Part shown: positions 7,721 through 16,653 of the stretch, one piece after another | How positions within the stretch are numbered: position 1 is the stretch's first letter | How the letters are laid out: every line of letters starts with the position of its first letter | From: Collinsella sp. | GTDB taxonomy: Bacteria > Actinomycetota > Coriobacteriia > Coriobacteriales > Coriobacteriaceae | NCBI GenBank assembly: GCA_018382295.1 | Contig: JAGZQF010000035.1 | Span: forward strand, 1-33,098 | Direction: 5' to 3' | DNA length: 33,098 nt | Made by a program: the position numbers and the translations under genes | The notes under the pieces: model-generated | Seen by the model: the letters and a program-made list of their open reading frames with translations, nothing else | Told to the model about the DNA's origin: nothing | Database searches by the model: none

Positions 7721-8797
7721 CTAGAACTGATTTAAGAAGCGCATATCACCAGTCATCAACGTGCGCAGGTCGGACAGGTCGTAGCGCAGGGCCGCGACGC
7801 GCTCGGCTCCAATGCCGAAGGCGAAGCCGGTATACTTCTCGGGGTCGATGCCGCAGTTGATAAGGACGTTGGGGTCGACCATGCCGCAGCCCAGGATCTC
7901 GATCCAGCCGCTGTGCTTGCAGAAGTTGCAGCCCTTGCCGCCGCACACGTGGCAGCTCACGTCCACCTCGCAGCTGGGCTCGGTGAAGGGGAAGAAGTGC
8001 GGGCGGTAACGCGTCTTGCGGTCCTCGCCAAACATGCACTTAACAAAGTAGTCGAGCGTGCCCTTAAGGTCGCCAAAGGTGATGCCCTCGTCGACGACCA
8101 GGCCCTCAATCTGGTTGAACTGCGGCAGGTGGCAGGCGTCGGCCGTGTCGGGACGGTAGACGGTACCCGGGCAGATCATGTAGATGGGCGGCTTTTGCGA
8201 CTCCATGGTGTGGATCTGCACGCCCGAGGTCTGGGTGCGCAGCAGCACGTCGGACTCGCCGTGGGCATGCGCCTCGGGGTGCGCGACGCTGCCGGGGTTG
8301 TTGTCGACCACGTAGAAGGTATCGCGGGCCGAGCGGCTCGGGTGATCCATGGGGGCGTTGAGCGCGGTGAAGTTGTAATAGGAGGTGTCGACCATGGGGC
8401 CAGACTCGACGGTGTAGCCGATGCCGCAGAAGATGTCCTCGGCCTCCTCGATGATCTGCTTGATCAGGTGCTGGTGGCCGATCTGCGGACGGATACCCGG
8501 TAGCGTGATGTCGACGGCCTCGTGCTCGAGTGCGTGCTTGAGGGCGGCGGCCTTCATCTCGGTGGTGCGCTCGTCGAGCATGCCCTCGATCAACTGGCGC
8601 ATCTCGTTGGCGCGCTTGCCCATCACGGGACGATCCTCGGGGGCGAGCTTGCCCATCATGCGCATCAGGCCGGTGATGCGGCCCTTGCGGCCGAGCAGCT
8701 CAACGCGCGCGGCCTCGAGCTTTGCGGCGTCGTCGGCGCTAGTGACGAGCTCCTTGGCCTCTTCCTCGAGTTTGACCAGATCATCAATCAGACTCAT
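7721..8797 (-). CDS. pheS: Phenylalanine-tRNA ligase alpha subunit
   Basis: Catalytic alpha subunit of phenylalanyl-tRNA synthetase (358 residues from the chosen start). The start is the ATG at 8797 (MSLIDDLVKLEEEAKELV), preceded by AAAGGG; an open frame continues upstream through the T-box leader but is not coding. The N-terminal roughly 85 residues form the usual coiled-coil arm. The class II catalytic core follows, with the motif 2 region (GTVYRPDTADACHLPQFNQIEGLVVD), FTEPSCEVDVSC and motif 3 (GFAFGIGAERVAALRY). A cysteine-rich insertion CHVCGGKGCNFCKHSGW is present, as in many bacterial PheS. It is transcribed from the T-box leader and followed by pheT. Confidence 0.97.
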   Translation of the reverse strand: MSLIDDLVKLEEEAKELVTSADDAAKLEAARVELLGRKGRITGLMRMMGKLAPEDRPVMGKRANEMRQLIEGMLDERTTEMKAAALKHALEHEAVDITLPGIRPQIGHQHLIKQIIEEAEDIFCGIGYTVESGPMVDTSYYNFTALNAPMDHPSRSARDTFYVVDNNPGSVAHPEAHAHGESDVLLRTQTSGVQIHTMESQKPPIYMICPGTVYRPDTADACHLPQFNQIEGLVVDEGITFGDLKGTLDYFVKCMFGEDRKTRYRPHFFPFTEPSCEVDVSCHVCGGKGCNFCKHSGWIEILGCGMVDPNVLINCGIDPEKYTGFAFGIGAERVAALRYDLSDLRTLMTGDMRFLNQF

Positions 8798-8887
8798 GTC
8801 TTCCCTTTCGTCTCTCGCGCTCCCCGCTTGCCGAGGCGGCTGCCGCCGTCTGACGTTGCGAAAACGCGGCCCGGTTCGGTAACAAAA

Positions 8888-9175
8888 AACCGTCCTCGGG
8901 CATGTGCATTGCCCAAGGACGGTTGAATTCCGCGGTACCACCTTGTTTGACCCGGCGGATGTCTGGCCCGCCGCGCCCACTCTTTGCCCCTTGTCGCGAG
9001 GCTCACGGCTTCCCTACTGGGGACATCGCCGCCGCCGGCCGCGTGCCCGTTGAGGTCGCTGCTCGGGAGTGAACGCTTGGCCCTTGCCACCGCAGGAAGG
9101 CTTGCAGCCCATGACCTTCCCTCTCTTGCCGGCGACGCGGCGGGCAAAACCCTCTCCGTCAACGCATTGGGCTAT
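8888..9175 (-). promoter_or_regulatory. T-box riboswitch leader of pheST
   Basis: The minus strand carries the hallmark T-box sequence AAGGTGGTACCGCG at 8944-8931. It is followed by an intrinsic terminator: a 14-bp stem (8924-8911 with 8901-8888) and then TTTTGTT. The T-box bases overlap the antiterminator region, so uncharged tRNA would favour readthrough into pheS. Upstream, the Stem I region contains AGAGGG and a candidate Phe specifier codon TTC at 9073-9071 (context GCGTTCACTCC), consistent with the downstream genes. The exact 5' end is estimated. A TATCCT -10-like sequence lies near 9179-9174, without a clear -35. Confidence 0.92.
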
Positions 9176-9302
9176 AGGATAACACATTCTGCGAGCATAT
9201 CGCCGCGTTCCGTTTTGTTCGTGCTGGGTACAAGGCAGGTAGCTGTGCAAACTGGCCGTGCACCCGCCTGCAGCGCTCGGCCTGCGAGATTAAGGATACG
9301 GT

Positions 9303-10886
9303 ATGGGAAAGAAACTCGATAAGAAGGCCAAGGCCGCCGTGGCAAAGGCTGCCAAGGGCGTCAAGGCTGCTAAAGTCAACAAGGCCGTCAAAAAGTTCCG
9401 CAAACTCGAGGGCAAGCTGTGGACTCGCGAGTACCTGCTCAAGATTGCCGAGTTCGATGGAGCGACGATTGCTCCTGCCAACGGCGCAGCTGCGCGTGCC
9501 GACGCCATGGGCACGCTTGCCGGCGAGCATCACAAGCTGCTGACCAGCGAGAAGTCCGTTGAGCTCGTACGCTCGTTAGCGCGCGAGACCGTCGCCGGCG
9601 GCAAAATCGACGACCCTCAGCTGCTCGACGAGATCCGTGTGCTCGGCCGCGATCAACGTGAGGCCAGTGCCATCCCCACCGAGGAAGCCGAGGCCTGGAC
9701 CAGGCTCACCTGCGAGGCCGACGCCGTGTGGCATAAGGCCAAGACGGCCAACGACTGGGCGAGCTTTGAGCCCTATGTGGATAGAATCGTCGCCCAACTT
9801 AAGCATCAGGCCGAACTCATGGACCCCAAGCGCGACCCATACGACGTTTGGCTCGACCAGTACGAGCGCGGCCTTTCCGCCAAGAGCTTCGACGCGTTTT
9901 GCGATGAGGTCAAGGCCACCGTCGTGCCGCTCGTGCATGCCATCGGTGAGCGCGGCCAGCAGCCCGCAGCCGACTTTTTGCACGCGCATGTGCCCGAGGC
10001 TGCCCAGCGTGCCATGAGCTTTGACCTGATGAAGCTTGTGGGCCTGGACCTGGACGACACCACGCTCGCCTTTACCGAGCATCCGTTTAGCGAAGGCTTC
10101 TCGGTGGGCGACGCGCGTATCGCCACGCATATCCACGAGGACGATTGCATCTCCAACGTCTACAGCATCATCCACGAGGCCGGCCACGCCATGTATGAGC
10201 TGGGCGTGAACCCCGCTTACGCGCGCACGTGTCTTGAGGGCGGTACCTCCATGGGCATCCACGAGAGCCAGAGCCGCTTCTTCGAGAACACCGTGGGCCG
10301 CAGCCGCGCCTTTATGGGCCCGCTGCTCGAGGTGCTGCGCCGTCACGCGCCCGAGGTCTACGGCAACGTGGACGAGGACGCGCTCTACCGCGCCGTGAAC
10401 ATTGCGCAGCCGTCGCTGATCCGCACCGAAGCCGACGAGCTCACCTATCCGCTGCACGTTATGGTGCGCTACGAGATCGAGCGCATGCTGTTTGCCGGCG
10501 AGGCCACGGCCAAGGATATCCCCGCGCTTTGGAACCGCTTTATGGACGAGTACCTGGGCATTCCGGTTCCCGACGACACGCACGGCTGCCTACAGGATAC
10601 GCACTGGAGCGGCGGCTCGTTTGGCTACTTCCCCACGTATGCGCTGGGCAGTGCCTACGATGCCATGTTTGTGCCGGCCATGTGCCGCGACGGTGTCGAC
10701 CTTAACGGCGCCTGCGCGAGCGGCGACCTGACACCTGTCCGCGCCTGGCTGGGCGAGCACATTTGGCAGTGGGGCCGCGCCAAGGACGCGCCGGAGCTCA
10801 TCAAGGGCGCGTGCGGCATGGCGTTCGATGCCCGCTACTACTGCAGCTACCTGCAGGACAAGTTCACCACGCTCTACGAGCTGTAA
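9303..10886 (+). CDS. M32 family metallocarboxypeptidase (Taq type)
   Basis: Zinc carboxypeptidase of family M32, which removes C-terminal residues from peptides in the cytoplasm. The 527-residue protein has the HExxH motif as HEAGH (His291, Glu292, His295). The third zinc ligand is Glu321 in HESQSRFFEN, 26 residues after the second His, the same spacing as in Thermus carboxypeptidase. Other family blocks are DPYDVWLDQYERG, RIATHIHEDD, PLHVMVRYEIERMLF and GSFGYFPTYALGSAYDAMF. The first about 35 residues are an unusual Lys/Ala-rich extension (KKLDKKAKAAVAKAAKG) not typical of the family. The start at 9303 has AAGGA upstream. It is monocistronic, divergent from the T-box leader and followed by a strong terminator. 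Confidence 0.95.
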   Translation: MGKKLDKKAKAAVAKAAKGVKAAKVNKAVKKFRKLEGKLWTREYLLKIAEFDGATIAPANGAAARADAMGTLAGEHHKLLTSEKSVELVRSLARETVAGGKIDDPQLLDEIRVLGRDQREASAIPTEEAEAWTRLTCEADAVWHKAKTANDWASFEPYVDRIVAQLKHQAELMDPKRDPYDVWLDQYERGLSAKSFDAFCDEVKATVVPLVHAIGERGQQPAADFLHAHVPEAAQRAMSFDLMKLVGLDLDDTTLAFTEHPFSEGFSVGDARIATHIHEDDCISNVYSIIHEAGHAMYELGVNPAYARTCLEGGTSMGIHESQSRFFENTVGRSRAFMGPLLEVLRRHAPEVYGNVDEDALYRAVNIAQPSLIRTEADELTYPLHVMVRYEIERMLFAGEATAKDIPALWNRFMDEYLGIPVPDDTHGCLQDTHWSGGSFGYFPTYALGSAYDAMFVPAMCRDGVDLNGACASGDLTPVRAWLGEHIWQWGRAKDAPELIKGACGMAFDARYYCSYLQDKFTTLYEL

Positions 10887-10908
10887 GGCATAACCGACAC
10901 GCCAACGC

Positions 10909-10947
10909 AAAGGGGGCGCCGCGGAACCAATCCGCGGCGCCCCCTTT
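10909..10947. terminator. Terminator after the M32 carboxypeptidase, probably bidirectional
   Basis: A perfect 16-bp stem (10909-10924 with 10932-10947) with a 7-nt loop and CCTTT at its 3' edge. It lies 22 bp after the carboxypeptidase stop and downstream of convergent glmM. The arms end in AAA/TTT on both strands, so it could serve both genes. Confidence 0.8.
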
Positions 10948-10951
10948 CCAC

Positions 10952-10981
10952 CTAGTTGTTTAAGAACGTCCCCAATGACTA
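10952..10981 (+). repeat. Small hairpin repeat, copy A
   Basis: A 30-bp sequence with core GTTTAAGAACG..CCCCAA that recurs at 32970-32999 with 26 of 30 identical bases. On the plus strand AGTTGTT (10954-10960) can pair with AATGACT. The base changes between the two copies keep the pairing, using G-U pairs. Function unknown; it lies between the terminator and the glmM stop. Confidence 0.5.
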
Positions 10982-10983
10982 CC

Positions 10984-12315
10984 TTACAGAGCTTCCAGCG
11001 CGGCGGCGATGCGCTTCATGACGGCGTCGGCAGCGGCTTGGTCGGGTGCCTCGGCCAGCACGCGGATAACCGACTCGGTTCCGCTCTTGCGCACGAGCAC
11101 GCGGCCCTCGCCTGCCAGCGCAGCCTCGGCCTCGGCGATGGCGTTCTGCACGCCCATGTTCTCGAGCGCGGCGTCCTTGTCCGCCACGCGCACGGCCACC
11201 TGCGCCTGCGGCAGCAACTTGCACGGAGCCGTGAGCTGCGAGAGCGTCTCGCGCTCGGCACGAATCACTTCCATCACGCGCAGCGAAGTCATAATGCCGT
11301 CGCCCGTGCGCTCGATATCGCCAAAGATCGTATGGCCCGTCTGCTCGCCGCCCAGGCTGTAGCCGCCCTCGCGCATCTTGGCATACACGTGACGGTCGCC
11401 CACGCCGCTGGTCACGGCGCTCAGTCCGGCAAGCTCCAACGACTTGATCAGGCCAAAGTTGCTGGCGATCGTCGGCACCACGGTACCGCCCGAGAGGCGC
11501 CCGTGCTTGTTCAGATACACGCCGCACACGTACAGGATCTGGTCGCCGTCGACCACGCGCCCGCGCTCGTCCACGGCCAGGCAGCGGTCGGCATCGCCGT
11601 CGTAGGCAAAGCCCACGTCCAGGCCCTGCTCCACCACATGGCGTTGCAGACGCTCCATATGCGTGGAGCCGCAGTCGACGTTGATGTTAAAGCCATCGGG
11701 CGCGGCATTGATCACGCGCACGTCGGCACCGAGCGCGTCAAACACCGGCTTGGCCACCGAGGAAGCCGAGCCGTTGGCGCAGTCGATACCGATCTTGACG
11801 CCCTGCAGCGAAAAGTTCGCACTTGCAATGAGCGAAGCAATGTAGCGGTTGCGGCCCTGCATGTAGTCCACCGTGGCGCCGATGTGGTTGCCCGTGGCCA
11901 GCGGCACCTCGCTCTTACCATCGATGTAGTCCTCGATGAGCTCCAGCACGTCCTCGTCCATCTTAAAGCCGTCGCTGTTGACGAGCTTGATGCCGTTATC
12001 GCAAAACGGGTTGTGGCTCGCGCTGATCATGATGCCGCAGTCGAAGCAGCCCTCGACCGTCTGATGCGCCACGCCCGGCGTCGGGATTACGTGCAGCATG
12101 TAGGCGTCCGCGCCGCTCGCGACCAAGCCGCTCACCAGCGCCGCCTCGAACATATAGCTCGAACGACGCGTGTCCTTGCCCACGATCACGCGCGCCTTAG
12201 CACTGCGATTGGCGCCGTAATACCAACCCACAAAACGGCCGATCTTATAGGCGTGCTCCACCGTCAGCCCAACGTTGGCCTCACCGCGAAAGCCGTCGGT
12301 GCCAAAGTACTTCAT
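10984..12315 (-). CDS. glmM: Phosphoglucosamine mutase
   Basis: Converts glucosamine-6-phosphate to glucosamine-1-phosphate for UDP-GlcNAc and cell wall synthesis. The 443-residue product begins MKYFGTDGFRGEAN, the classic GlmM start. The active-site phosphoserine is Ser100 in ISASHNP, and the metal-binding loop is DGDADR (Asp239, Asp241, Asp243). The sugar-binding GEQTGH and the C-terminal phosphate-binding RKSGTESVIRV are also present. The start at 12315 has AAGGAG seven bases upstream. It follows the DUF4012 gene on the same strand. A terminator-like hairpin sits about 20 bp before its ATG, so expression may depend on readthrough. Confidence 0.97.
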   Translation of the reverse strand: MKYFGTDGFRGEANVGLTVEHAYKIGRFVGWYYGANRSAKARVIVGKDTRRSSYMFEAALVSGLVASGADAYMLHVIPTPGVAHQTVEGCFDCGIMISASHNPFCDNGIKLVNSDGFKMDEDVLELIEDYIDGKSEVPLATGNHIGATVDYMQGRNRYIASLIASANFSLQGVKIGIDCANGSASSVAKPVFDALGADVRVINAAPDGFNINVDCGSTHMERLQRHVVEQGLDVGFAYDGDADRCLAVDERGRVVDGDQILYVCGVYLNKHGRLSGGTVVPTIASNFGLIKSLELAGLSAVTSGVGDRHVYAKMREGGYSLGGEQTGHTIFGDIERTGDGIMTSLRVMEVIRAERETLSQLTAPCKLLPQAQVAVRVADKDAALENMGVQNAIAEAEAALAGEGRVLVRKSGTESVIRVLAEAPDQAAADAVMKRIAAALEAL

Positions 12316-12334
12316 GCGCTCTCCTTATAAAAAT

Positions 12335-12361
12335 GGGGCGAACAGATTATCTGTCCGCCCC
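12335..12361 (-). terminator. Terminator-like hairpin directly in front of glmM
   Basis: An 11-bp stem (12335-12345 with 12351-12361) and 5-nt loop. The one mismatch becomes G-U on the minus strand, and the stem is followed there by ATTTTTATAAGGAG. It ends the DUF4012 transcript 38 bp after the stop. The T-run runs straight into the glmM ribosome binding site, leaving no space for a separate promoter, so it may act as an attenuator or partial terminator. Confidence 0.75.
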
Positions 12362-12398
12362 AAAATGGTACTCGATTATCTGGACTACCAGAAAAACC

Positions 12399-14711
12399 CT
12401 ACGCCGACGCGCTGTCGCGAGCCGCCTGGCACGTGGGGGTCTGGCGCAGCGTAAGCGGCTTATCCCCCGCCTCGGCCGACGTGGTCAGCGTATAGGTGAT
12501 CGTCGTCGTCTCGCCCGCATGCAGGTCAACGGTTCCCGAATAGAAGGGAATGCCATGCCACGTGGCAGCGCCAAGCCCAAACTGGGTGCCCTCGACGGTA
12601 AGGTCCGAAATGTTGCCACCCGTCGGGGCGAACAGCGAGACATTCAGGCGCTCGTCATCACGCGCGGCATCGGGTGCGCTCGCCGCAACGTAGTCGGGCA
12701 GCTTGCCGGCCTCTTCCTGCGTCATGATGTTCGTCAGGGTGACGGTGATGCGATAGGAGCACGTGCCGTCGCCATTCTTGACGCCCTGGCCAATCTGCGT
12801 ATCGGCGTTGAGGTGCCAATCGAGCTTGGAGAAGCTCAGGTTGTTAAAGTAGACACCGGCAACGGGATCGGCACTCGGGTCATCCGGATCGGGCAGCGAA
12901 GCGTCAATGCCCGTCTCTTTGATGGCATTCTGCTCATCATCGTTTCTCATCCAAGCAATCAGGCGGCCCTCTTCGGCACCGCGCTCAACGGCGCTGACAA
13001 GCTTCGCAACATCGACATCGCCGATACCGCCAAGAATCTTGTCGAAGGCTGCGCTGGCGACGGATGCAAAGATGCCGTCCGACTCCTCGACCGGATAGTT
13101 CCAGTACACATCGTGCATGAGGACCTTTGCGGCGTTAGTGCCGTCGACAACCGTTCCGTCGGGCAGTGACACGTTACCGACCAGGCCCAGCAGATACTGC
13201 AGGAACACCGGGTCGATACCGATGACGCCATCAACGTCCTGTCCATACTGGGACTTCCACAGCGCGGCGACACGCTGCGAGTTGCGGGGCCAATCAGGCG
13301 AATAGGTATTGCCCGAGTTGTACAGGTTACTGTGGTTGCCGAACAGCGCCTCATCCTCTTCGTCGACGCTCTCGACCGCCTCATCCTCGCTGAGTCCAAT
13401 GCGGGGAACAAACTCGCCAATCGACATCTGACCGTCGGTGACCGAAATCAGGCCCTGCGAACCGCCAAAGCCGCCGCAGGCACGAATCTCGACGTTGTTC
13501 ATGGCGTACATAAGGTAGTTGCGCGTCTGGCCGTTGGCGCCGAGCATCTGGGGAAGGACGGGGGCGACCTTCTCCGCCGCGTCAACCGCACCGTTGAGGG
13601 TGGCAAAGCCGTCCTTGGCCTTATCGACCAGCTCGGTCACCTGGGAAATATGAGTATCGCCAATGCCCTGGATCTTCTCGTTGGCGCTCTTGAACACCTT
13701 CGAGCTGCTGGAAAGCGAATCGGCGACCGCCTGCAGCGCGGACACGTTAATCATGCCGTCCTGGAACAGCTTGCCGGGCGTAGCCTGCGAAAGGTTATCG
13801 GCCATGGGAACCAGCGCATTGCTCGAGACATCGGACAGGGCGTCAATCATGGTGCGGGCCGCATTGATATCGCTGCCATACACCGGGATAAACGAAGCCG
13901 CCGTCCACAGCGGGCTCGAGGTCTCCGCCTTCATGCTGTTACAGAGCTCATCGATCTTCTTCGCGTCGTCAGGCAGCGTCGAAAAATCGCCCGACGTGAC
14001 CTTGTCCTTAAGGCCACCGACGATCTCGACAGCCTCCTTCGCTTCGCTCTTTACGGTCTTTGCCGAGTTAAGCAGCATAAAGCCACTTGCGCCAAGCGCA
14101 ACGAGCAGCACCACGACTACGGCGGCAACAACCGCGCCAACATGGCGCTTCTTGCCCTCACCCTTGCGATGGCGATGACGGACCAGGCCATCCGAGGTCG
14201 AGCTCGTCGAAGCGTCGCTGCCATAGTTCAAGCCAAAATCGTAATAATCTTCCTTGGAACCGGAGCCCTTAAACTCGGCACCGTTGTCTTCCAAACGGGC
14301 GAACGTGCCGGTCTCGGAGGCACCCGTATAGATCGTGCCAAGGTTGCCCGTAAGCCCCGCGCCACCGGCAGAGGGAGTATTGTTGGCGGCATTGCCGGCA
14401 TTAATGTTGCCGGCGGCATTCGCGGCGTTGGCAGCGCCTACGTTGTTCGCAGGTGTCGAAGGAGCCCCGCTCGGCTGCGACGTGGGGGTCGCACCGCCCG
14501 CAAAGACATTCCCTCTTGCGCGACCGGTCTTTTTAGCCTTCTGAGACTGCTCGTACAGAGCGGTAAACATCGCCGTCTCGCCCGGAGACGTGCGCTTACC
14601 GGCGCTGTTCTGACCAGCTCCGCTCGGCATGCCAGCTTTTCCGGCCCCGTTCGAACGCGGCGGAACTGCAGGACGGCCGCTGTCGCTGCCCTTAAAGTGA
14701 TTACCAGCCAT
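12399..14711 (-). CDS. DUF4012 membrane-anchored extracytoplasmic protein
   Basis: An actinobacterial DUF4012-family protein of unknown function, probably envelope-related. From the ATG at 14711 it has 770 residues; that start has GAGGA eight bases upstream, better than a TTG 27 bases earlier. The N-terminal roughly 180 residues are low-complexity and rich in Gly, Ala, Asn and Ser, ending in basic RHRHRKGEGKKRH. A single membrane helix follows at about residues 191-214 (VGAVVAAVVVVLLVALGA). The rest is predicted outside the membrane, with the DUF4012 block NYLMYAMNNVEIRACGGFGGSQG and a C-terminal beta-rich region (YSGTVDLHAGETTTITYTLTT). It lies upstream of glmM; a link to cell wall or surface polysaccharide is inference only. 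Confidence 0.85.
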   Translation of the reverse strand: MAGNHFKGSDSGRPAVPPRSNGAGKAGMPSGAGQNSAGKRTSPGETAMFTALYEQSQKAKKTGRARGNVFAGGATPTSQPSGAPSTPANNVGAANAANAAGNINAGNAANNTPSAGGAGLTGNLGTIYTGASETGTFARLEDNGAEFKGSGSKEDYYDFGLNYGSDASTSSTSDGLVRHRHRKGEGKKRHVGAVVAAVVVVLLVALGASGFMLLNSAKTVKSEAKEAVEIVGGLKDKVTSGDFSTLPDDAKKIDELCNSMKAETSSPLWTAASFIPVYGSDINAARTMIDALSDVSSNALVPMADNLSQATPGKLFQDGMINVSALQAVADSLSSSSKVFKSANEKIQGIGDTHISQVTELVDKAKDGFATLNGAVDAAEKVAPVLPQMLGANGQTRNYLMYAMNNVEIRACGGFGGSQGLISVTDGQMSIGEFVPRIGLSEDEAVESVDEEDEALFGNHSNLYNSGNTYSPDWPRNSQRVAALWKSQYGQDVDGVIGIDPVFLQYLLGLVGNVSLPDGTVVDGTNAAKVLMHDVYWNYPVEESDGIFASVASAAFDKILGGIGDVDVAKLVSAVERGAEEGRLIAWMRNDDEQNAIKETGIDASLPDPDDPSADPVAGVYFNNLSFSKLDWHLNADTQIGQGVKNGDGTCSYRITVTLTNIMTQEEAGKLPDYVAASAPDAARDDERLNVSLFAPTGGNISDLTVEGTQFGLGAATWHGIPFYSGTVDLHAGETTTITYTLTTSAEAGDKPLTLRQTPTCQAARDSASA

Positions 14712-14860
14712 AAAGAAATCCTCGCAATTGAGTCGCAATAGAAAAGTCCATAACGCTATTAGTTTATGGCATATTGAGCATCGACAGCTAAACTCCAGAC
14801 ACGGCTATCAATTGGCGAAAATTTGGCGCAACACCTTATCTGTCTTGGCGGCGGCGCCAG

Positions 14861-15883
14861 CTACACCGTGAGGAACATCATCACGATGATCATGGCAAAG
14901 CCGATAAGGTCGGTCGGCAAAAATACCGTGCCCAGCATAACGGCGCTGGTGATGGTCGCCGAGACCGGCTCCACGGTTCCAATGAGGCTTGCACGAACCG
15001 AGCCAATGTCCTTAACGCCCTGCATATAGAGCATGTAGGCAAAAAACGAGCCGATAACCACGAACACCGCGAGCGCCTCGATACCGGCAGCGTCGAGCGC
15101 CGGCATATGCGCCCAAGGCTGAACCACGGCGCACGAAACGATGCCTGCCGTGAGCATAGCCGAACCCGTGACGATGGGGCTGCCATATTCGGGCAGAATC
15201 TTAGCGGGAATCACTGCCATGCAGGTGGCGCTGACCGCACACATGAGGCCCGCGATCAAGCCGAGCGGCGAGATGTTCAGGCTGGTGGGATCACCTCCGG
15301 TGGCGATTAAAAACGTGCCGCCAAGGGCCAGGCCAATGCCGATGACTTCGCGAGTACGCGGCATGCGGCGATCGATCGCGCAGGCGTAGCCCATGATGAT
15401 AACGAGCTGCAGGCACTGGAGCACCGTCGCGGTTCCGGCGTTCGTCAGGCGCACGGCCGAAAGATAGCAAAACTGGTTGAACAGCAGGCCAAAGGCAGTA
15501 AAGAGCAGCAGCTGCTTGCGATCGGCGGGTGTGGTCCAGAGCTTAATCAGGCGCTCGCGGTCGCGCGTAACAACCACGGCCATAAAGAGTAGACCGGCGA
15601 GAATCTGACGCACGCTCATAAGCCACAAGGTGTCGACGTGGTAGGTATCGAACAGAAAGCTCGCACTGGTGCCCGAGAAGCCCCAAAACGAACCGCTCAC
15701 CAGCGTAGCCAAGACGCCCGTGATCATCTTGCGCGTCGAAGCGCTGTTCAAGCGGTCGCGCCATGCGCGACGGGTGTCACGGCTGAGCTCGTCGGTGCCC
15801 TCGGGCACATCAATGTTCGATATATCGGTCATCGGCACCGAAGCCCCTGCGCCTTCGACCTGCTCGACACACTCTTTGCTCAT
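14861..15883 (-). CDS. EamA/DMT family transporter
   Basis: A 340-residue inner membrane protein of the drug/metabolite transporter superfamily with two EamA repeats. After a hydrophilic N-terminus of about 55 residues, roughly ten hydrophobic segments follow. Typical EamA features are GSFWGFSGTSASFLFDTYHV at the start of the first repeat, TNAGTATVLQCLQLVIIM near its end, GLALGGTFLIATGG, and VRASLIGTVEPVSATITSAVMLG at the end of the second repeat. The substrate cannot be predicted. The start at 15883 has GGGGGAG five to six bases upstream. It stands alone; the 150 bp after its stop show no convincing terminator. Confidence 0.88.
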   Translation of the reverse strand: MSKECVEQVEGAGASVPMTDISNIDVPEGTDELSRDTRRAWRDRLNSASTRKMITGVLATLVSGSFWGFSGTSASFLFDTYHVDTLWLMSVRQILAGLLFMAVVVTRDRERLIKLWTTPADRKQLLLFTAFGLLFNQFCYLSAVRLTNAGTATVLQCLQLVIIMGYACAIDRRMPRTREVIGIGLALGGTFLIATGGDPTSLNISPLGLIAGLMCAVSATCMAVIPAKILPEYGSPIVTGSAMLTAGIVSCAVVQPWAHMPALDAAGIEALAVFVVIGSFFAYMLYMQGVKDIGSVRASLIGTVEPVSATITSAVMLGTVFLPTDLIGFAMIIVMMFLTV

Positions 15884-16114
15884 TCCACTCCCCCGAAACA
15901 GCCTGGAAACAATTCGGCTTACCTTACCACGGCGAAGTCACCAGCTGGAGGCTTGTCCGCTTATCGGTGGGACAATTCCGCAGGCGTCTTTCCATAGCTC
16001 GATACCGCAATGGCCTTGCATTATGCGACAGCCAAATCGCGGCAGCAGGCTCTTTTGAAATGGATACGACAAAGCCCCCGAATTCCACAATGTAAGCGAT
16101 TTTTAAAAATGTTC

Positions 16115-16143
16115 TTGCCACCGAGTTCAGGCTCCGTTATATT
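16115..16143 (+). promoter_or_regulatory. Promoter of tRNA-Val
   Basis: -35 TTGCCA (16115-16120), a 17-bp spacer and -10 TATATT (16138-16143), about 30 bp before the tRNA. The spacing is ideal for the housekeeping sigma factor. The rest of 15884-16114 shows no other signal. Confidence 0.75.
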
Positions 16144-16172
16144 ATCCCTTGCGCGCTTGCGCACCCTTGATC

Positions 16173-16247
16173 GGGCGTTTAGCTCAGGGGGAGAGCGCTT
16201 CCCTGACACGGAAGAGGTCAGAAGTTCAAATCTTCTAACGCCCACCA
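16173..16247 (+). tRNA. tRNA-Val (anticodon GAC)
   Basis: A complete cloverleaf: acceptor stem GGGCGTT (16173-16179) with AACGCCC (16237-16243), D-arm GCTC..GAGC, anticodon stem CTTCC/GGAAG with loop CTGACAC (anticodon GAC), T-arm AGAAG TTCAAAT CTTCT, discriminator A and encoded CCA (16245-16247). Own promoter and terminator flank it. No repeat of its 3' end was noticed downstream, so it does not look like an integration site here. Confidence 0.96.
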
Positions 16248-16255
16248 AATGTTCG

Positions 16256-16301
16256 CAGCTCAGAGGCTATGGAGGCTATGTCTTCTGGGCTGTTTTGTTT
16301 T
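16256..16301 (+). terminator. Terminator of tRNA-Val
   Basis: CAGCTCAGAG (16256-16265) pairs with CTTCTGGGCTG (16282-16292), allowing one G-U pair and a bulge. It is followed immediately by TTTTGTTTT. It is 9 nt after the CCA end. Confidence 0.7.
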
Positions 16302-16653
16302 ATGTCGCCAAATCCGCTGGCAGCTCCAACCGTCATCGCAACGTAACATCAATTCACCTGACGAATGACAGCCGAACAAATTCAATACCCCAACATCAAC
16401 AATAGCCGGGCACAAAACTGCGCCGCAAGCTGCTCCAGCCGCCCAAACAACCACCCTGCCCATACACAAAACCGCGTCAGCGACCCAGGTGCCTATCCCG
16501 GCTGACTCCGCAGTCAATCAAAACCGCCCCAATAGCCGCCGAGGCCAACGCGTCTCGAACCCATCCGAGCCGCAACTTCTCGGCAAAACGCCGCGATGTC
16601 TGCGCCCTGCGGTATCCTTGAGCCACTTGCACCTGCAGCACCAAGGAGCCGCC
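16302..16653. other. Intergenic stretch with no recognised gene
   Basis: About 350 bp between the tRNA terminator and the DUF5710 gene. It is open in one plus frame from 16489, but the residues there resemble nothing and the real start is at 16654. A TATCCT -10-like sequence lies near 16612. No other structure was found. Confidence 0.5.

Noticed and set aside
8798..8980. Upstream extension of pheS
   Set aside because: It would translate the T-box terminator and antiterminator; the ATG at 8797 has a proper ribosome binding site and matches the family start.
16173..16247. tRNA-Val as an integration site for an island to its right
   Set aside because: No second copy of the tRNA 3' end, no integrase and no phage-like genes in the window.
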